DNA of 64,000 bases from Fratercula arctica (taxonomy: Eukaryota; Chordata; Aves; Charadriiformes; Alcidae), in contig CANTUZ010000004.1 in the NCBI GenBank assembly GCA_947846985.1, forward strand, positions 54,537,672 to 54,601,671, written 5' to 3'. Of the stretch, positions 24,811-37,798 are shown piece after piece. Within the stretch, counting starts at the first letter, position 1. Each line of letters opens with the position of its first letter. Under the pieces are notes generated by a model. That model was not told the DNA's origin. It worked only from the letters and a program-made list of their open reading frames with translations, and did no database searches. The translations under genes and the position numbers were made by a program.

Positions 24811-24940
24811 GGATGACTTTGCCAGTTGGTTCGGTCTACGTTATTAAACAGTGGGGAGAGGCAGCCTGATGGTTGGTTCAGAGTGTCCTGTCGATGATGA
24901 ATTAGGATTTTGCAATATGACTTTCATTGCAGAATACAAG
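24811..24940 (+). ncRNA. Exon-like island without long ORF
   Basis: 130 bp between a good acceptor (TTTTTGTTTTCTCTCCAG, ending 24810) and a good donor (CAAG/GTAGGT at 24941). All three frames contain stops; the longest runs from the ATG at 24813 for 18 codons (MTLPVGSVYVIKQWGEAA). If transcribed it would be a non-coding or UTR exon. Only the splice signals support this, and such pairs occur by chance in tens of kilobases. Confidence 0.15.
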
Positions 24941-27900
24941 GTAGGTTCAATACAAATGAACATTTACTGTTCTATCTCAAAAGACATGAAGTAATTTTTA
25001 TATAATTTTTATGTTGCTTTTTGGTATAGTTTAATTTACATAGAGAAACTCCTGTATGCTAAGTTTTAGGAGTGTTAATTTTCAGATACAGCACATATTG
25101 ATCTTGAAACACTCAATAAAATCAATGTAACCATTTCTGATGACAAACGCAGATCTGACATTTTTTGCGCAACGATCACTGACATATAATCTGTTCTGTT
25201 GCCTTATGAAAAAAAAAAAAAAAGCCAGCAAACTAAGTAGAAATATATGTCATCAGGATGGTTCTAAAATCCGCTATTTAAAGTTGGTCTTAATATAGTT
25301 ACTCTTTTTTTAGTTGAAATACCAAGTTTAATTATATTTCCTATTCACACTAGAGGCTAGATTTCCTGTTCTACATTGGTTCTGTTCCAGGACTTGGGCT
25401 TAGACAGGACTTGGGTCGTACACTGTTGCTGAGTCATCCAATTTGTTATCAACTATTTACCTGCCTCTCATGAACTGTGTAATGCTTGTTTTCATCACAT
25501 TCAAGATCCCCACACTCTCAAACCAAGATCACCATGCCTTTAAAATCCAGCAGCTTTCTCTGTTACTGAGGTACAGGGAGATTATGTCCAAGGTCATGCA
25601 TGGTCTGTAGCAAACCAGGGTATCAAAGTCTGATCTAAATCCAAGGGCAGCATGCTAAGCACTTCTTACGTCAGGAAGGAGGAGTTGACAAATTAAGTTT
25701 TACCCAATAGAAATAAACGTATTAAAAGCTGACATGTAATTTTGATGGGAAATTGATTTATTTGTATTAAATAGATTTAATTTTTGTGAAAGGTGCCAAA
25801 CTGATTATCTGGGAGATACCAGAATCCTATATTCATCAACGGTTACAATAATTTACATTTATATAGCTATTGAAAACTTGTCTAGACTCGAAAGAGATAA
25901 TTTTCTACAAAAACGAGTTCATAGTCTGTACTTTGATGCTTTGATTGCCTTACTATTAATGTTTGCATGACTATTAATGGAGGACACATGCTATTGGGTT
26001 CATTATGAGAGTCTGAATACTTCTTCCCTACCTGCTGCTCCACCTGCCCCTTTCACAAATCAGAGTTTCCTCACTTTCACAGTACATTCAGTGTTTCCTC
26101 TGGTCAGTCCTATTATGCCCCTTACGCATTTCACTCCCTCCAGGGACTCTACAGTACCGCTAACCATTTCTCATAGCTCCTGACAGCTGGCTGGGCAGGA
26201 GGTAGTACTCGCTGCAGCTCACCTGGGTTGAGGTATGGGTTCATTTTAGCCAGCACATATGTGCTGACTGAGTCAGGATCACCTGCCCCTTTTTTTCTTA
26301 TGCAAACTGACATCCCTTTCCAATTAACTATTGAAAATGTGTTCTATTATTGGGACATAAATTTAGTACATTATCTTCTTTATACTACTTTGATATAGAT
26401 GCACTATTGAAGGTACACAGGGTATTCTGCCACTACTATCTGTAATTTGAAATTATGTACTCTTTGCAATGCTTCCACATCTTCCTATGCATAATTAATT
26501 TTAAATATATGTCTTTGCTGCCCTTTCCAGTTCTCTAAACATAGTCCCAATGAGGGTAATGTCACTACTCCTAGTCGTCTTGTCATTTGGATTTATGCAT
26601 GTGTTATCTGAAATGACTTATGCACTTTCAAAGGGACGTTGTTTCCATCTTCGTATCAAGGGCTTGATCCTGCCTTATTAAGACAATAGTAGGCACATTT
26701 TCTTTATTAAGAACAGTTTCCATACTACAATAACTTCCATCATGTGTGGTTTAAGAAAGATCTCCGCATATACACTCACATTTACAAACAGCACTTTAGG
26801 CTGTTTAAATTGTTTGTGTTTCATCATACTAAGACAGTAGTTGAAGAATTATTCTTGCTCATGGTTACCGTATGTTTGTGTCTGGGATTTTTGGTCAGCG
26901 TTTATATTGTGGTACTCAGGAGAATTTTTTGCAAGCAGAAATTGTAGTTTCATGGCTGAAGCCCTTGCTCAGCGTTACAGTAAGAGCTGATTTTTCGAGC
27001 AGCCTCCTCGAAATCCATTGCTTCCTGAGGATTAAGTTGCCATGCAAAGCTGAAATTGAATCCAAATGGCCCAGACTGAACTGAATGGACTGAAGATGTA
27101 GACACCGACTTAAGAGAGAATTTGGATATATCTGCACAGTCCCCAGCAGAGGGGAGCTGGCAGGAACGTGTGCCACTTCATTTACGCAAGAAACGCTGGG
27201 TGAAGTCGGAGGCGTTCCTACAGCTTTCTGTAACACTGGGCACAGGCAGACCAAGCTGGTAGCTTCCTAGGAAAGCCCAGAAATGTACCTTTTGCTTGAA
27301 AATAGCATGAGATTTGCCTGAATGCCAAAGGTGTTTAATTATTTAAAGATGCTTAAGCAAGCCAGTTACCTAAATATGCATGTGGGGAGCAGTGACTATA
27401 GGATTTAGCCTAATATATTTAGACTGGGCTTTAAATTTTTACATATACATTACTGTCTCTAGTTGCCTTTCGTCAGTCATTGGTGGTGTGAATCTGAAGA
27501 TGGGTTTGGAACCAGATATTAGAAATCTTAAATGGGACAATTTCTAGTCAGCCGTGTGAATGCCACAGCTATGCTGGCGTCAGAGGGGCTTTTATGTTGC
27601 TTGTCTTCAAGTCTGACAGGACATCTACTTGCCATTTGAGTCCATGTAATCAAATCATGATAAAGTAGAAGTTATGAAACATAGATCACCCTTTAATATC
27701 CACTTAGGACTTCATGACCACTAAAGGCAAATATCTATCCTATATTAAACTATTTAAACACGTGATTTTCACATCTGCTTTTTACCTATTTTTGTTTTCT
27801 GCCATGGTTATACCCAGATGAGGAATTGCATGAGTCAGCTATGAGTTCAGCAAGTACCAAGGTAATTATTCTATCAATATTTAATGTGGAGCAACCACTG

Positions 27901-28577
27901 AACTGCATAATTTGATAGAGGTGGGTGTGCTGCTCCCTGAATACCTCTAATGCTCTCATGCTTTCTTCACTTTTTAGAAGTGGTGTAAGAGAATAAACAC
28001 TAAATGTTGTGTTCTGGAAAAAAGTGTGTAACAAGCCAATAGTACTTGGTACTGCACATATATTTTCCTGGCAGTTTTTCTGAAACTCTCTTCGGGGCTC
28101 AGCAGTGTCTCTTAGCCAGTTGATTGCTCAGGGGCTTTACTGGCACATCAAGGTTGGTTCCCAGCACGTGGTATGTGATGTGCCTTCTCAGACACACATT
28201 AGCTTCTCCTGGGATTTGTGGTCCTTCCCGCAGTGAGCCCCCAGCAGACATCGTTAGTCATTGTAAGCAACAGGGTGAGACTAAGTGAGTTTGCTCTTGG
28301 TAGCATTACTCCTGGTTAGCCTTCTCCATGCTTCTTCTTGGCTCTGAATGCTGAGGCAGCTTCTGGGTCTGCTATGGCAGCTCTTTAACAGCATCATTTG
28401 CAGTTATTACCATAAGTACACTGAGATTAGGTTTATTTCTCTGAGCTACTTAAAGAAGTTCACCCTGAATGTCATTCAAATAAAATTCGAGAATATGGTA
28501 ATGCCATAAACCATGTGGCCATATGATAAATTAGTTTATCTTGCCCCTTTGGCCTCTCCATCTGATCTCTGCTCCAG

Positions 28578-28641
28578 GGGCCTCTTCCAGTACTCGATGC
28601 CACTGAGCTAGGAGCGGCCATCAAAAATTACAACAGGCAAG
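28578..28641 (+). other. Micro-exon-like segment
   Basis: 64 bp flanked by an acceptor-like CTGATCTCTGCTCCAG (ending 28577) and donor CAAG/GTAATT (28642). One frame is open and reads GPLPVLDATELGAAIKNYNR. The length is not a multiple of three, and no partner exon is identified. Listed because both splice sites are reasonable and the peptide is protein-like, but chance is the likelier explanation. Confidence 0.15.
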
Positions 28642-31600
28642 GTAATTTTTTTTCTGTTTCTTGTGAAATTCTCACAAACACGAATTGGTCCTTTGGGGGT
28701 CCTGTGAAGTGGGTAAGATTCTCTCAAGGGCTGTTAAATACAAGCATTTTTATGTCAAGGATAATTGTTAAAGTCCAGGATATTATTGTATTCTCTCCCA
28801 CAGGAAAGGGAGAACTTTTTTTCACTATGATTTAGCACTTTTAGTTCCCTAAAAGATTGAGATGATAGACTTGAAGCCATAATAAGTTTTAGCATGAAAG
28901 AACTAATGTAATTTTTAAAGAATTTTGTGATCTTTTGTGAGCTCTTTACAGCAGAAGTCCAGATGCCAAAACCTAGAGCAGGGAAGCCATGAAGTACGTT
29001 GCCAAAGATATATTTTACAAATTTCTAAGGAGTGACAAGTAGAGAATAAAGACTTTAAATGGCAAGGATTTAAGAAGACCTGCATTACTCAAAAGTGATC
29101 TGACACTCTGATGTAACCCAAGCGTTCTAGAATAAAATAAAACTTGATGCTATTTCTCCTCTGTATCTCATTTCATGCACCCCATATTATGTAGCACACA
29201 AAGTACTACAAACTCTGCTGTTGCAATTAGGTAAAACTCCTTTCAAGTCAAAGGATTAGTACTCATTTACTAGCTTGGTCTAGTATTGTATCAGAAAATG
29301 TTGCCTAGTGAGTAGTATTGCTAAAAAGGCTGTAGGGAACTAATTTATTTTGCAATTAATATTTTTTTCTCTTTCTAGACTGTCTTGGAAGACTCATGCT
29401 CTCTACGTACATTTCAAATCAGTGTTCAAATTGCTGGTGTTTCTGGCTTGGCTTCTGAGAAGACAAGTGTCCAGTGCAGTTGCAGGAGAGAAGTTCTGTG
29501 ATTTGAAGTTCAGTCTTGTTCTGAAAAGCAGTGGCCTGTTGCCAGCTCTTGTAAGGTAGCAGTTGTACTCTTCATGTGAAAGTTAATGCCAATATTTATC
29601 CTCAGAGCACCTCTGTGCATCTCCATGCTATTGTCTTTGTTGCAAAAGCATTTTTAGTTTAAATACATGCAAGTTCTAATAAGGAGACACTTTAACACCA
29701 AAGAACCTGTAAAGAGTCAGTAGTACATTAAGGTAATTCAGCAGAAATGCACAAAACAAAAACAAAATGGTTTTGTGCTACTTTTTTTTTTTTTTTTTCT
29801 TCTAAACTGAAGCATCTGTTTGTGATTCCTGACTAGATATCATGTTTCTGGGTGAACAGCGTTTCAGTGTCTCGTTAAAGGCAAGTTCCAAGTGACAGCA
29901 GATGGAGTTGGAGCTAGGATTAATTGTAAAGAAAGTGAGAGCTGAGGGTGTTTGGTTTCAGTTTTAAGAATCAAACCTCCTGCCCTGGTTAACACTGAGA
30001 TATTTGGATTTGATACAGATTCATAAGGAGATTACCAGAGCGGGGAGGTAAAGGGCAACCACAGATCACCTGATTAGAACCTGGTTTTATTCACTGTAAC
30101 ATGGAAAAACTCTTCTAAGGGCACAATGCTATGGCAAAGCTTGCTTTGAGAATTTAATAAAATTAGTGTATGAAGTCTATGATTATACTGGATAGCTTAT
30201 CCAACAGATGCAGATTTAATATATTTTTTTAAAATTCTTTAATTTAGTTGAAGACCCTTTTTTTTTTTTTTTTAACGTAGATGTCATTTGACCTATGCCA
30301 GATGAAACTGACATCTGTCTTGGCAAATACCATACCAGACTGTAATGAAGAAGTTAGTTGTCTTGGGTAAAAGCAAAAATTCTGTGAGTGCTGATGAGCA
30401 ATACTTTTTAATTTAATAGTTTTTATAAACAATGATTGACTCACATTGTCATGGGGACAAATTAATCTAGCACATTCACATTAAGTAGGGTTGCAGAGGG
30501 GTGTCCAGAGGTAAAGAACTAATGTCCTGCACACTGTGTCCCCAAGCTGGACACTCAAAGGCATGCTTTTGTTCATGTTTGTCCCAATCTCTTTTGCTGT
30601 TGTCTAGTGGGTTCGTCTGGGGAAAGTTGCAGAGTGAGCAATGAGAGAAAAATGCAAGAAGTGAAGTTAACACTTCTCTTGGGTTGCATGGGACAGTCTG
30701 TCAGCTTTCTTGAGCTCTATTCTCAGCAAGAGACGGAAATTGTTATTTAAATTTTAGCTAAGAAATACATACTTACATTCATTGTAACAACATAGGTTTT
30801 GCTTTTAACTATGGAATATTTTTCAGATGGAGATGTAACTTCCTTATGTGAAGGTGCCTCCTGAAGTTGTACATTAATTTATGTAGCACCATTTATGCAG
30901 TGCACCATGTACTAGTGAATCCCTTCTTCCCAGATTGGACCTCACTGATTTTCGGAAGGAGTAACATGAGGACTAATGTCTTCAGTGCCAAATTTACAAA
31001 GATAGATAGATAGATGGCTAATTGGTGTAGCGTATACAAGTCTCTACACGTTGTAAATGCCTAATTTGCATTCAGATTGGACATGTTGGCCTGAGTGTTT
31101 AGTTTGCACTTTTGAAATGAATCTTCCTTTGCTGTGCTATAGGTACCACAGTGGAGCAGGCAAAATGGATTTCTTCTAAGTGAATTTAAACTGGAAAATG
31201 CTCTCCAGCTGCTGATGGCTTTCAGTCCATCAGATCAGACTAAAGCTATTCAACCCCCCAAAACTTGTGTGGAATTGATATCAGGGCCTTTCTGCTTTCT
31301 GCTCCATCTGCTCTGATTGTACCTCATTATTTGCTAAGTTAGGCAAAGCCAAAAATATTAATCAGAATTTAATATTATTTTAAGTGAGTTTTAGATGTTT
31401 TTGTAAATCACTAAAGGTACCTTCAAACACCTCAGTAGGTCAGGCTCTATGTCAACAAACCTATTTTCAGTGCTCTGTACCAAAATATTAAAAAATTGTC
31501 TAAATAAAAATATATTTCCTTCTCTTAAATATGTTTCACAAAATAGGAAATGCCTTTAAAAGCACCTATTTTCTAAATAAAACAAAATTAAAAAATATTT

Positions 31601-33918
31601 TATAACCAGGTGCTTTTCAGACAGTTGCAAACATACGGTCTTTGTTCTCACAATCTTGAAAAAGCTGTAGTAACTCGGGACAAAATGGTTGTTTACTGTT
31701 AATGGTATATTAAATACTTACTTGCCTGCTTTTAGTTGCAATAAAATAGCTCCTGTTAAATTCAATAGTAATATATAGTTCACTTCACTTTGGCAGGATC
31801 AAAGCTTAAATGAAAAAACAAACAATTTCCTTCTTGCTTGTGGTGCTATTCATAAAATATTCAAATTTTGTCCTTTACACGTAAGTAGAGCCTCCTGAGA
31901 GACGGCTTTGTTTCAACGTCAGGAGCGTGCTATACTGTCTCTGGTTGTGAAACCACTTTAATCTGGAGGTGATGAACAGAAGAGATTAATGGCTTCAATT
32001 TGAACACATGCAGCCAAGTACCACATTGATTCTTTAACAAAGGCAGCACAGACATGATTGCCTGGGATTTAAGAAAGAAAATATTGACTTGGTTCATGAT
32101 ATTAAATACATTTTTATTTAGCTTAAAATATTTTTAATATCACCGTAGTGATGGGAATACTCTATGTACTCTGCAATGCCATATCAGCAAAACCGCTTGA
32201 GTATAAGCATACATAGAAATTTCATGAGCTTCAATAGCAAAAGACGCATAACTAAAGGTATAGATAAACTAAAGGGTTAAGCAGGTGTTTAAATACTGGA
32301 GTAGTTCTTACATCCTTGTTTTTACAAGGAGAAAATTAAGACACAGAGAGGCCAAGTGACTTCCCCAACATTTCCCAATAAGAAAGAAGCTGAACACAAC
32401 TTTATTGCGCTTCAGACTCTAGGTTAGATTCAAGAGTGACCTACAAAGTCACCCTTAAAATGCAGATGGTGTCAGCATTGCTAATTGTTGATGCAAATCC
32501 TGGCGGGATGGAAAAAAACCCAGTCTTTGCACCACTAAGGCTTTTAATAGATGTGTTTTTAGACAGATATTTTAGATAAGATATTTTAGGCTAGTTTTAT
32601 CAACAAAAGTGACTGAAATTTTTAACACAAAAATAATTTATGAAAGTTTTAGGCAACACTTTGATACATCTGTGGATATTTTCCCCTGTCTTTGCATTGG
32701 TTTTAGAGACTATTTGACCCTTTTCTGCAAAAGATGAGAGAGATGGGCTAGGATTCAAAGGACGGTTGCAGAAATGATGTTGATATATTTTAATTGCTAG
32801 CCAGCATGCTGTCCTCTCTAATGAAACCTTTCCTTAAGTCAATTAAAATAAAAGGCTTAGAACACAGGAGGGTGCAAAGAGGTGAGGAGAACTGATGTAC
32901 GGCCATATTAGCTGGAGAGATGTAATCTTCATTTTCAAAGGCACAAGGGAAGGCCGAAAAAACCCTATTCTCATCTTTCTGTTACACTAGGAGCATAGGA
33001 AGATTTTTGCTTGGTGGTAGATATGAATGTTGCAAAAAGTGCAGTCTAAGACTTTCTGAAGATTAACTCGTGACATGTGAGACCGCAATCAAGAAAAGCT
33101 GAGCACCATTCAAATCTCTGGGACAGTGTGTCATACCCAGCACTTTTTAAAAAACAGGCCATTTAAATATAGCTGGGAGCCTAAGGAAGGCACGTTTGAA
33201 AAATCTTAGCCAAAAGCCTTAAAATATCAAAGGGAAATAAGTCTAAATGTTACAAGTGTGAAGTCAGACATACGGTGTGGTGGTTTTTGGGTTGATGTCA
33301 ATTACACAAGCTGATTGGAATTAAGCAGAACTCCATCAATACTGGGAAAGCAGGTGGATGGACCCAATTTAACCAGGTTCTCCCCTCCGTGGTCTTAAAT
33401 TAATATCTTTGAAATTAGTGTTTTTGCTGGAAAATGGCTGTGGACTAACAAAAGCAAATTGCAACAGATTGCAACAGAAATAATGAGAAAAAAAGGCCAA
33501 ATGCAGAATATACAAAAGCTCTTTGTTAGCTAAATCACCCACAGCGAGAAATCAAAGGTAAAAAACCAACCAACTGTCCAACCAATGAAAAACCCCCAAA
33601 ATCCAGCTGTCCATCTGATGACAGAGCTGTTCACTCCAAGAATCCCTTAAGCCACTGTCTGCTTTATGAGACACCAAGGGCAAAAAAGCTTCTGCATTTT
33701 GTGTCAAGACTGAAGTGATAGAAGATTCTTACAGTGGATTTACTTCATCCCCATCAGTTCCTCCACTGATACTGGTGAAGTTTTTTATAGTGTATGGCTT
33801 TGGGGCACTGCATTTTGAAGCTCAATTTCCCTCCTTCCTGAAAATAGAAAAGTAATCCTGCTGCCTTTGGGAGAAGGAGTTGGCTCAGAGAAGAATTATA
33901 TTAGCATGACATATAGAG

Positions 33919-33942
33919 AAAAAAAAAAAAAAAAAAAAAAAA
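33919..33942. repeat. Poly-A tract, 24 bases
   Basis: Run of 24 A followed by an AC-rich stretch (CAACCAAAAACCAAACAC). There is no recognisable retroposed sequence upstream on the plus strand, so this is treated as a simple repeat rather than a retrogene tail. Confidence 0.85.
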
Positions 33943-34869
33943 CAACCAAAAACCAAACACAAAAACTTGCCTGAGAGAGAACAATGAACATTTATTTACT
34001 GTCTCCTGGAGACAGACTTTCATGACTGCATGGAAGGTCACCATATGACTTATATGCTACTGAAGTCTCACTTGAAGGCCCACTGTGGTGTCTGTTTTGC
34101 TTGGATGATTACTCAGAATGATAATTTCTTGCCTGTCCTGGAACTGAGGCAGTTATAGGCCAGATAAAGCTATCCATGCCTTTCTGATTGGAGATCATGT
34201 GTGCACACTCAGGCAGTTTGTGTGGTAGCAAAGAAGGAAATGCAGACCAGAACTATGCTTGCTGCCTGACGTTCTTACAGTAGCTGAACCTGTATTTTAA
34301 TGAAACTCCAGCAAAAGAAAAGGGAAAAAAAAAAATACTTCAGTTCCCCAGTAACTCCCTCCGTGTACATCTCCTTCATGTCACCATCCTGGTTGCGTGA
34401 GCAACTTTGATCCAGCTCTGGATTTAGGTGCTGTGTCTTTTTTTGGCTGCTGAAGGACGGTCAAGCAACCCTTTGTATATTACTCTGATGTGTTAGAAAC
34501 TTGTAGTAGACTGCTAGCAAGCAAGTCTCTAGTTGAATGAAAGTTAGTTAGACTTTTTAAAAAGAACCAGTTGAGTAAAGGAAAATAAAAAGCAAATTGA
34601 AGGAAAACGTGATCTCTGTGCTTAATGTTCAATAAGCTGGCTTTCTAATTCTGAATTTGCTCATTTTAAATATTGTGAAAATGTATATAATCCGCAAATC
34701 TGGTTAAGAACTCTAGCTTCTGCAAGATGCAAATAACTTGATCAACCATACTGTAAAATGTACGTTAGTCTTTGGACTTTATGAAGTAGTTTAATTGTGT
34801 GCTAAACTTGAAATAGAATATAAACAGCAAGTTTAAATGCTGTTGCCTTAATATGTTGTATCATGTACT

Positions 34870-34914
34870 CTAGTTTAGCATTTGAAGATCTCTAGTTTAG
34901 CATTTAAAGAGAAA
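34870..34914. repeat. Short tandem duplication
   Basis: TCTAGTTTAGCATTTGAAGA is followed at once by a second copy of TCTAGTTTAGCATTT, with one changed base next to it (AAAGA). It looks like a recent replication-slippage duplication of about 23 bp. Confidence 0.7.
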
Positions 34915-37267
34915 CGTATTTTGAAAAGGAGATGAAATGGGATAAATGTAACATCATGAGTAAAGTATATATGAATTTCATGGACCATTAATCTTTAATC
35001 TTTAAAGTTTCCTATTCAGGGCTATAAATGCATTAATTCAGCTATCAGCTCTTCTCTGCTATCTTGATTATGCAGGTTGCACGGAGGTTGCTATAGTAAC
35101 CTTGCATTACCAATGTAAAGACAGTGAAAGGTCTGTCTATCTAGATAAACAAAATAATTGAGGGGTGCTTGCAACCTGCACCCTGATTAATATAATGCCT
35201 AGGTCCGTTGAATGAGCACTTAGTCCCGCGCGGATTAGGCCCTTGACTTGTGGAGTATGAGAAAGGCTGTTGCTCAAAGCCAGTTTGGCTGGGGTTAAAC
35301 CACGACAGTGGAACAGGTTAGTAATTACAGAGGTGCTATTCACTGGGAAAGCCCATGCGTTACGGTATGTATGATCTTCGTTTGTTGCAGTCTGCAGTCA
35401 CACTGTCAAAAGACAGCCTAGTAAGGATCCTGTGGATGCACTCAGGGAAGCAGATATAGTTTGGATATTTAGAAAACCAAGAAAAGGTGGTTTCTGTGAA
35501 GCTGAGGTAAGTCCAGACTGTTGAAGACAGTCGTTGAAGCAGACAGCCCAGTGCTAGTGGGGACTAGGCACATCACCTTGTGGGAGAAAAGATGAGATTA
35601 CACAGCGGTCAGGTAACAGGTGTCATTAAATGTTAGTGCTGGTCTGTCATGGGGACCTCTCCTGATGATAAAGAATGAGAAGCTGTAAGTGGGAAGAAGC
35701 AGCAGATTTCTGAATTGGATTTGCCCATGAGTTGAATATTTATGAGAGTTACTGCAGGGGCTTGAGCCTCAGCTGAAGCCTTGCAGTATTTGGGTACGCA
35801 GAGGACTCATGTGAACTCTACAGGGGGAAAAATCCTAACTTACGCAGTTTTTTCTATAGCGAGGAAGCTTATTTTGGGGGTTGCTTTCTTTTACCAAGCC
35901 TCTGAGTTCTCAGAAAGTTGTAGGAAGTTTGAGGTTTTTTCGCTAAGTTGTTTTTAGTCAAATACGGCCACTGGGTTCAAAAACAACGCAGACATGCAGG
36001 TACAGAGAGGCACAGTAGTGGTGAATGCTCTGTTTCCATTGGAAACCAAGCCTAAAAATACTCCTGCAGCCACAGCTCAACTGTGCTACCAATTGAAGTT
36101 GCTGGCTAAGCCTGTGAACTAACACTTGAGCCTAAACCAGTGAAGTAAAAGAAAGAGTTCAAGCTGTAGTCTCTCGTGAGCCTTCGTTCAGCCTTCAGTC
36201 CTACAAAGGAAACCTCTCATTGCTTTGGAAGGGTCCCAGCTCTTTTCCTTTTTGTCTGGTCCTGAAAAGCCAGATCGGTTTTGTGACTTGCATTGTTGAG
36301 ACTGTCAGCCCACTCCCTGTGAGAGGCTGCTGCTCTCCTGGCAGCTTTCTGCAGGGGGAAAAAGGGAAAGAAAGATTCTGCATCAGCAACTCCATTCGTA
36401 TTCCTTTCCTCCCCTCCTTCCCAGCACAAAGGTGGTTTTGTTTGTGCTCAAGAGACAACTAAAAAGTTTGGCTGTGAAATGAGCTCTCTGGAGAAGAGGG
36501 AAGGGCTCGAAGACGTAGCGTACAACTGCCAGACACAAACTTCTACTCGGTCCCTCCTCCAGGTCACAGGCTAGAGGTGGCTTTAGCATTGGCTGGTGGT
36601 TGTGTTGTTTCACACAGCTGAAGAGCAGCTAATGAGACAGCAGTTGCTCATTTGAATTCTCGATAGAAGTAATTTATTAAATTATAACATTCAATTCTAA
36701 TTTCGTGATGTAATTAGATAGGAGAGAACTTTAAAGAAAAGGTGCCCCGTCATTGGTGGGGCACAGGGAACAGGAGGGTTGGGTATTTGTAATTTCATTG
36801 CATTGGTATTTGCTTCAATTCAGAATCTTTGGTCCTGTCAGACCAAAGGGAGAGAGGTAGAGCAATTAACCCTTGCAGCTAACACCCACCTAGGCATCTC
36901 AAGGTGGTCACTACTCGAGCAGACTGAATAACATTAGACTCAGTGAATTAAAAATTCTCTCAATAGTTCCCACTGATGTGTAGTCTCTGCTGGTAAAATA
37001 GGTTCTACTCCTGAAAAGCTCTTATTCATATTGCGTTATGCTTCTTTCTGTCAGAGATGAGGTGAATATATTGAATAGAGGGGAGTATTTTTCTGTATTA
37101 CTCTTATGAAAAGATAGCCACAGGCAAAGCACTGTTGAGCACATTTCAAGGTTTAGACTACAGTAATAACAGGATAGGCATGGCCAATACACCCAGGGCA
37201 GTCGGGCATCAAAATCAGATGGGTAACTGAATGCCCAACTCTGTGCTTAAATCCCTTGGACAGAAAT

Positions 37268-37798
37268 GGTGGAGGAAGTTTGGAAGAATGCATCCAGCTC
37301 TGGGGCCCCCAATATAAGAAGGATATAGACCTGTTGGAGAGGGTCCAGAGGAGGACCATGAAGATGGTCAGAGGGCTGGAGCACCTCTGCTATGAGGACA
37401 GGCTGAGAGAGTCGGGGTTGTTCAGCCTGGAGAAGAGAAGGCTCCAGGGAGACCTTATAGCAGCCTTCCAGTACCTAAAGGGGGCCTACAGGAAAGGTGG
37501 AGAGGCACTTTTTGTCAGGGAGTGGAGCGATAGGACAAGAGGTAATGGTTTTAAACTGAAAGAGGGGAGATGTAGATTAGATATTAGAAAGAAATTCTTT
37601 ACTCTGAGAGTGGTGAGGCACTGGAACAGGTTGCCCAGAGAAGTTGTGGATGCCCCATCCCTGGAAGTGTTCAAGGCCAGGCTGGATGGGGCTTTGAGCA
37701 GCCTGGTCTAGTGGGAGGTGTCCCTGCCCATGGCAGGGGGGTTGGAACTAGATGATCTTTGAGACCCCTTCCAACCCGAAGAATTCTCTGATTATATG
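37268..37798 (+). mobile_element. CR1 3' copy with intact ORF2 C-terminus
   Basis: About 530 bp of CR1 in plus orientation, 5'-truncated. It encodes the last 145 or so residues of ORF2 without any stop or frameshift: [20 protein letters not shown], then [40 protein letters not shown] and LDGALSSLV before a stop at 37709-37711. This is followed by the CR1 3' UTR (CCATGGCAGGGGGGTTGGAA) and the terminal motif (ATTCTCTGATTATATGAA). The uninterrupted frame suggests it is younger than the copies at 4.0 and 50.2 kb. It lacks endonuclease and RT domains and is not mobile. Confidence 0.95.

Larger units (their letters stand above)
24941..37267. other. Non-coding, no gene seen
   Basis: About 12 kb of AT-rich DNA with homopolymers (A at 25209-25223, T at 29780-29798, T at 30257-30273, A at 33919-33942) and a short GATA run at 31001-31015. 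The 31-34 kb part has almost no open frame above 60 codons. A short exon-like segment lies at 28578-28641 and a possible LTR-derived scrap at 35289-35311. No coding gene supported. Confidence 0.55.
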
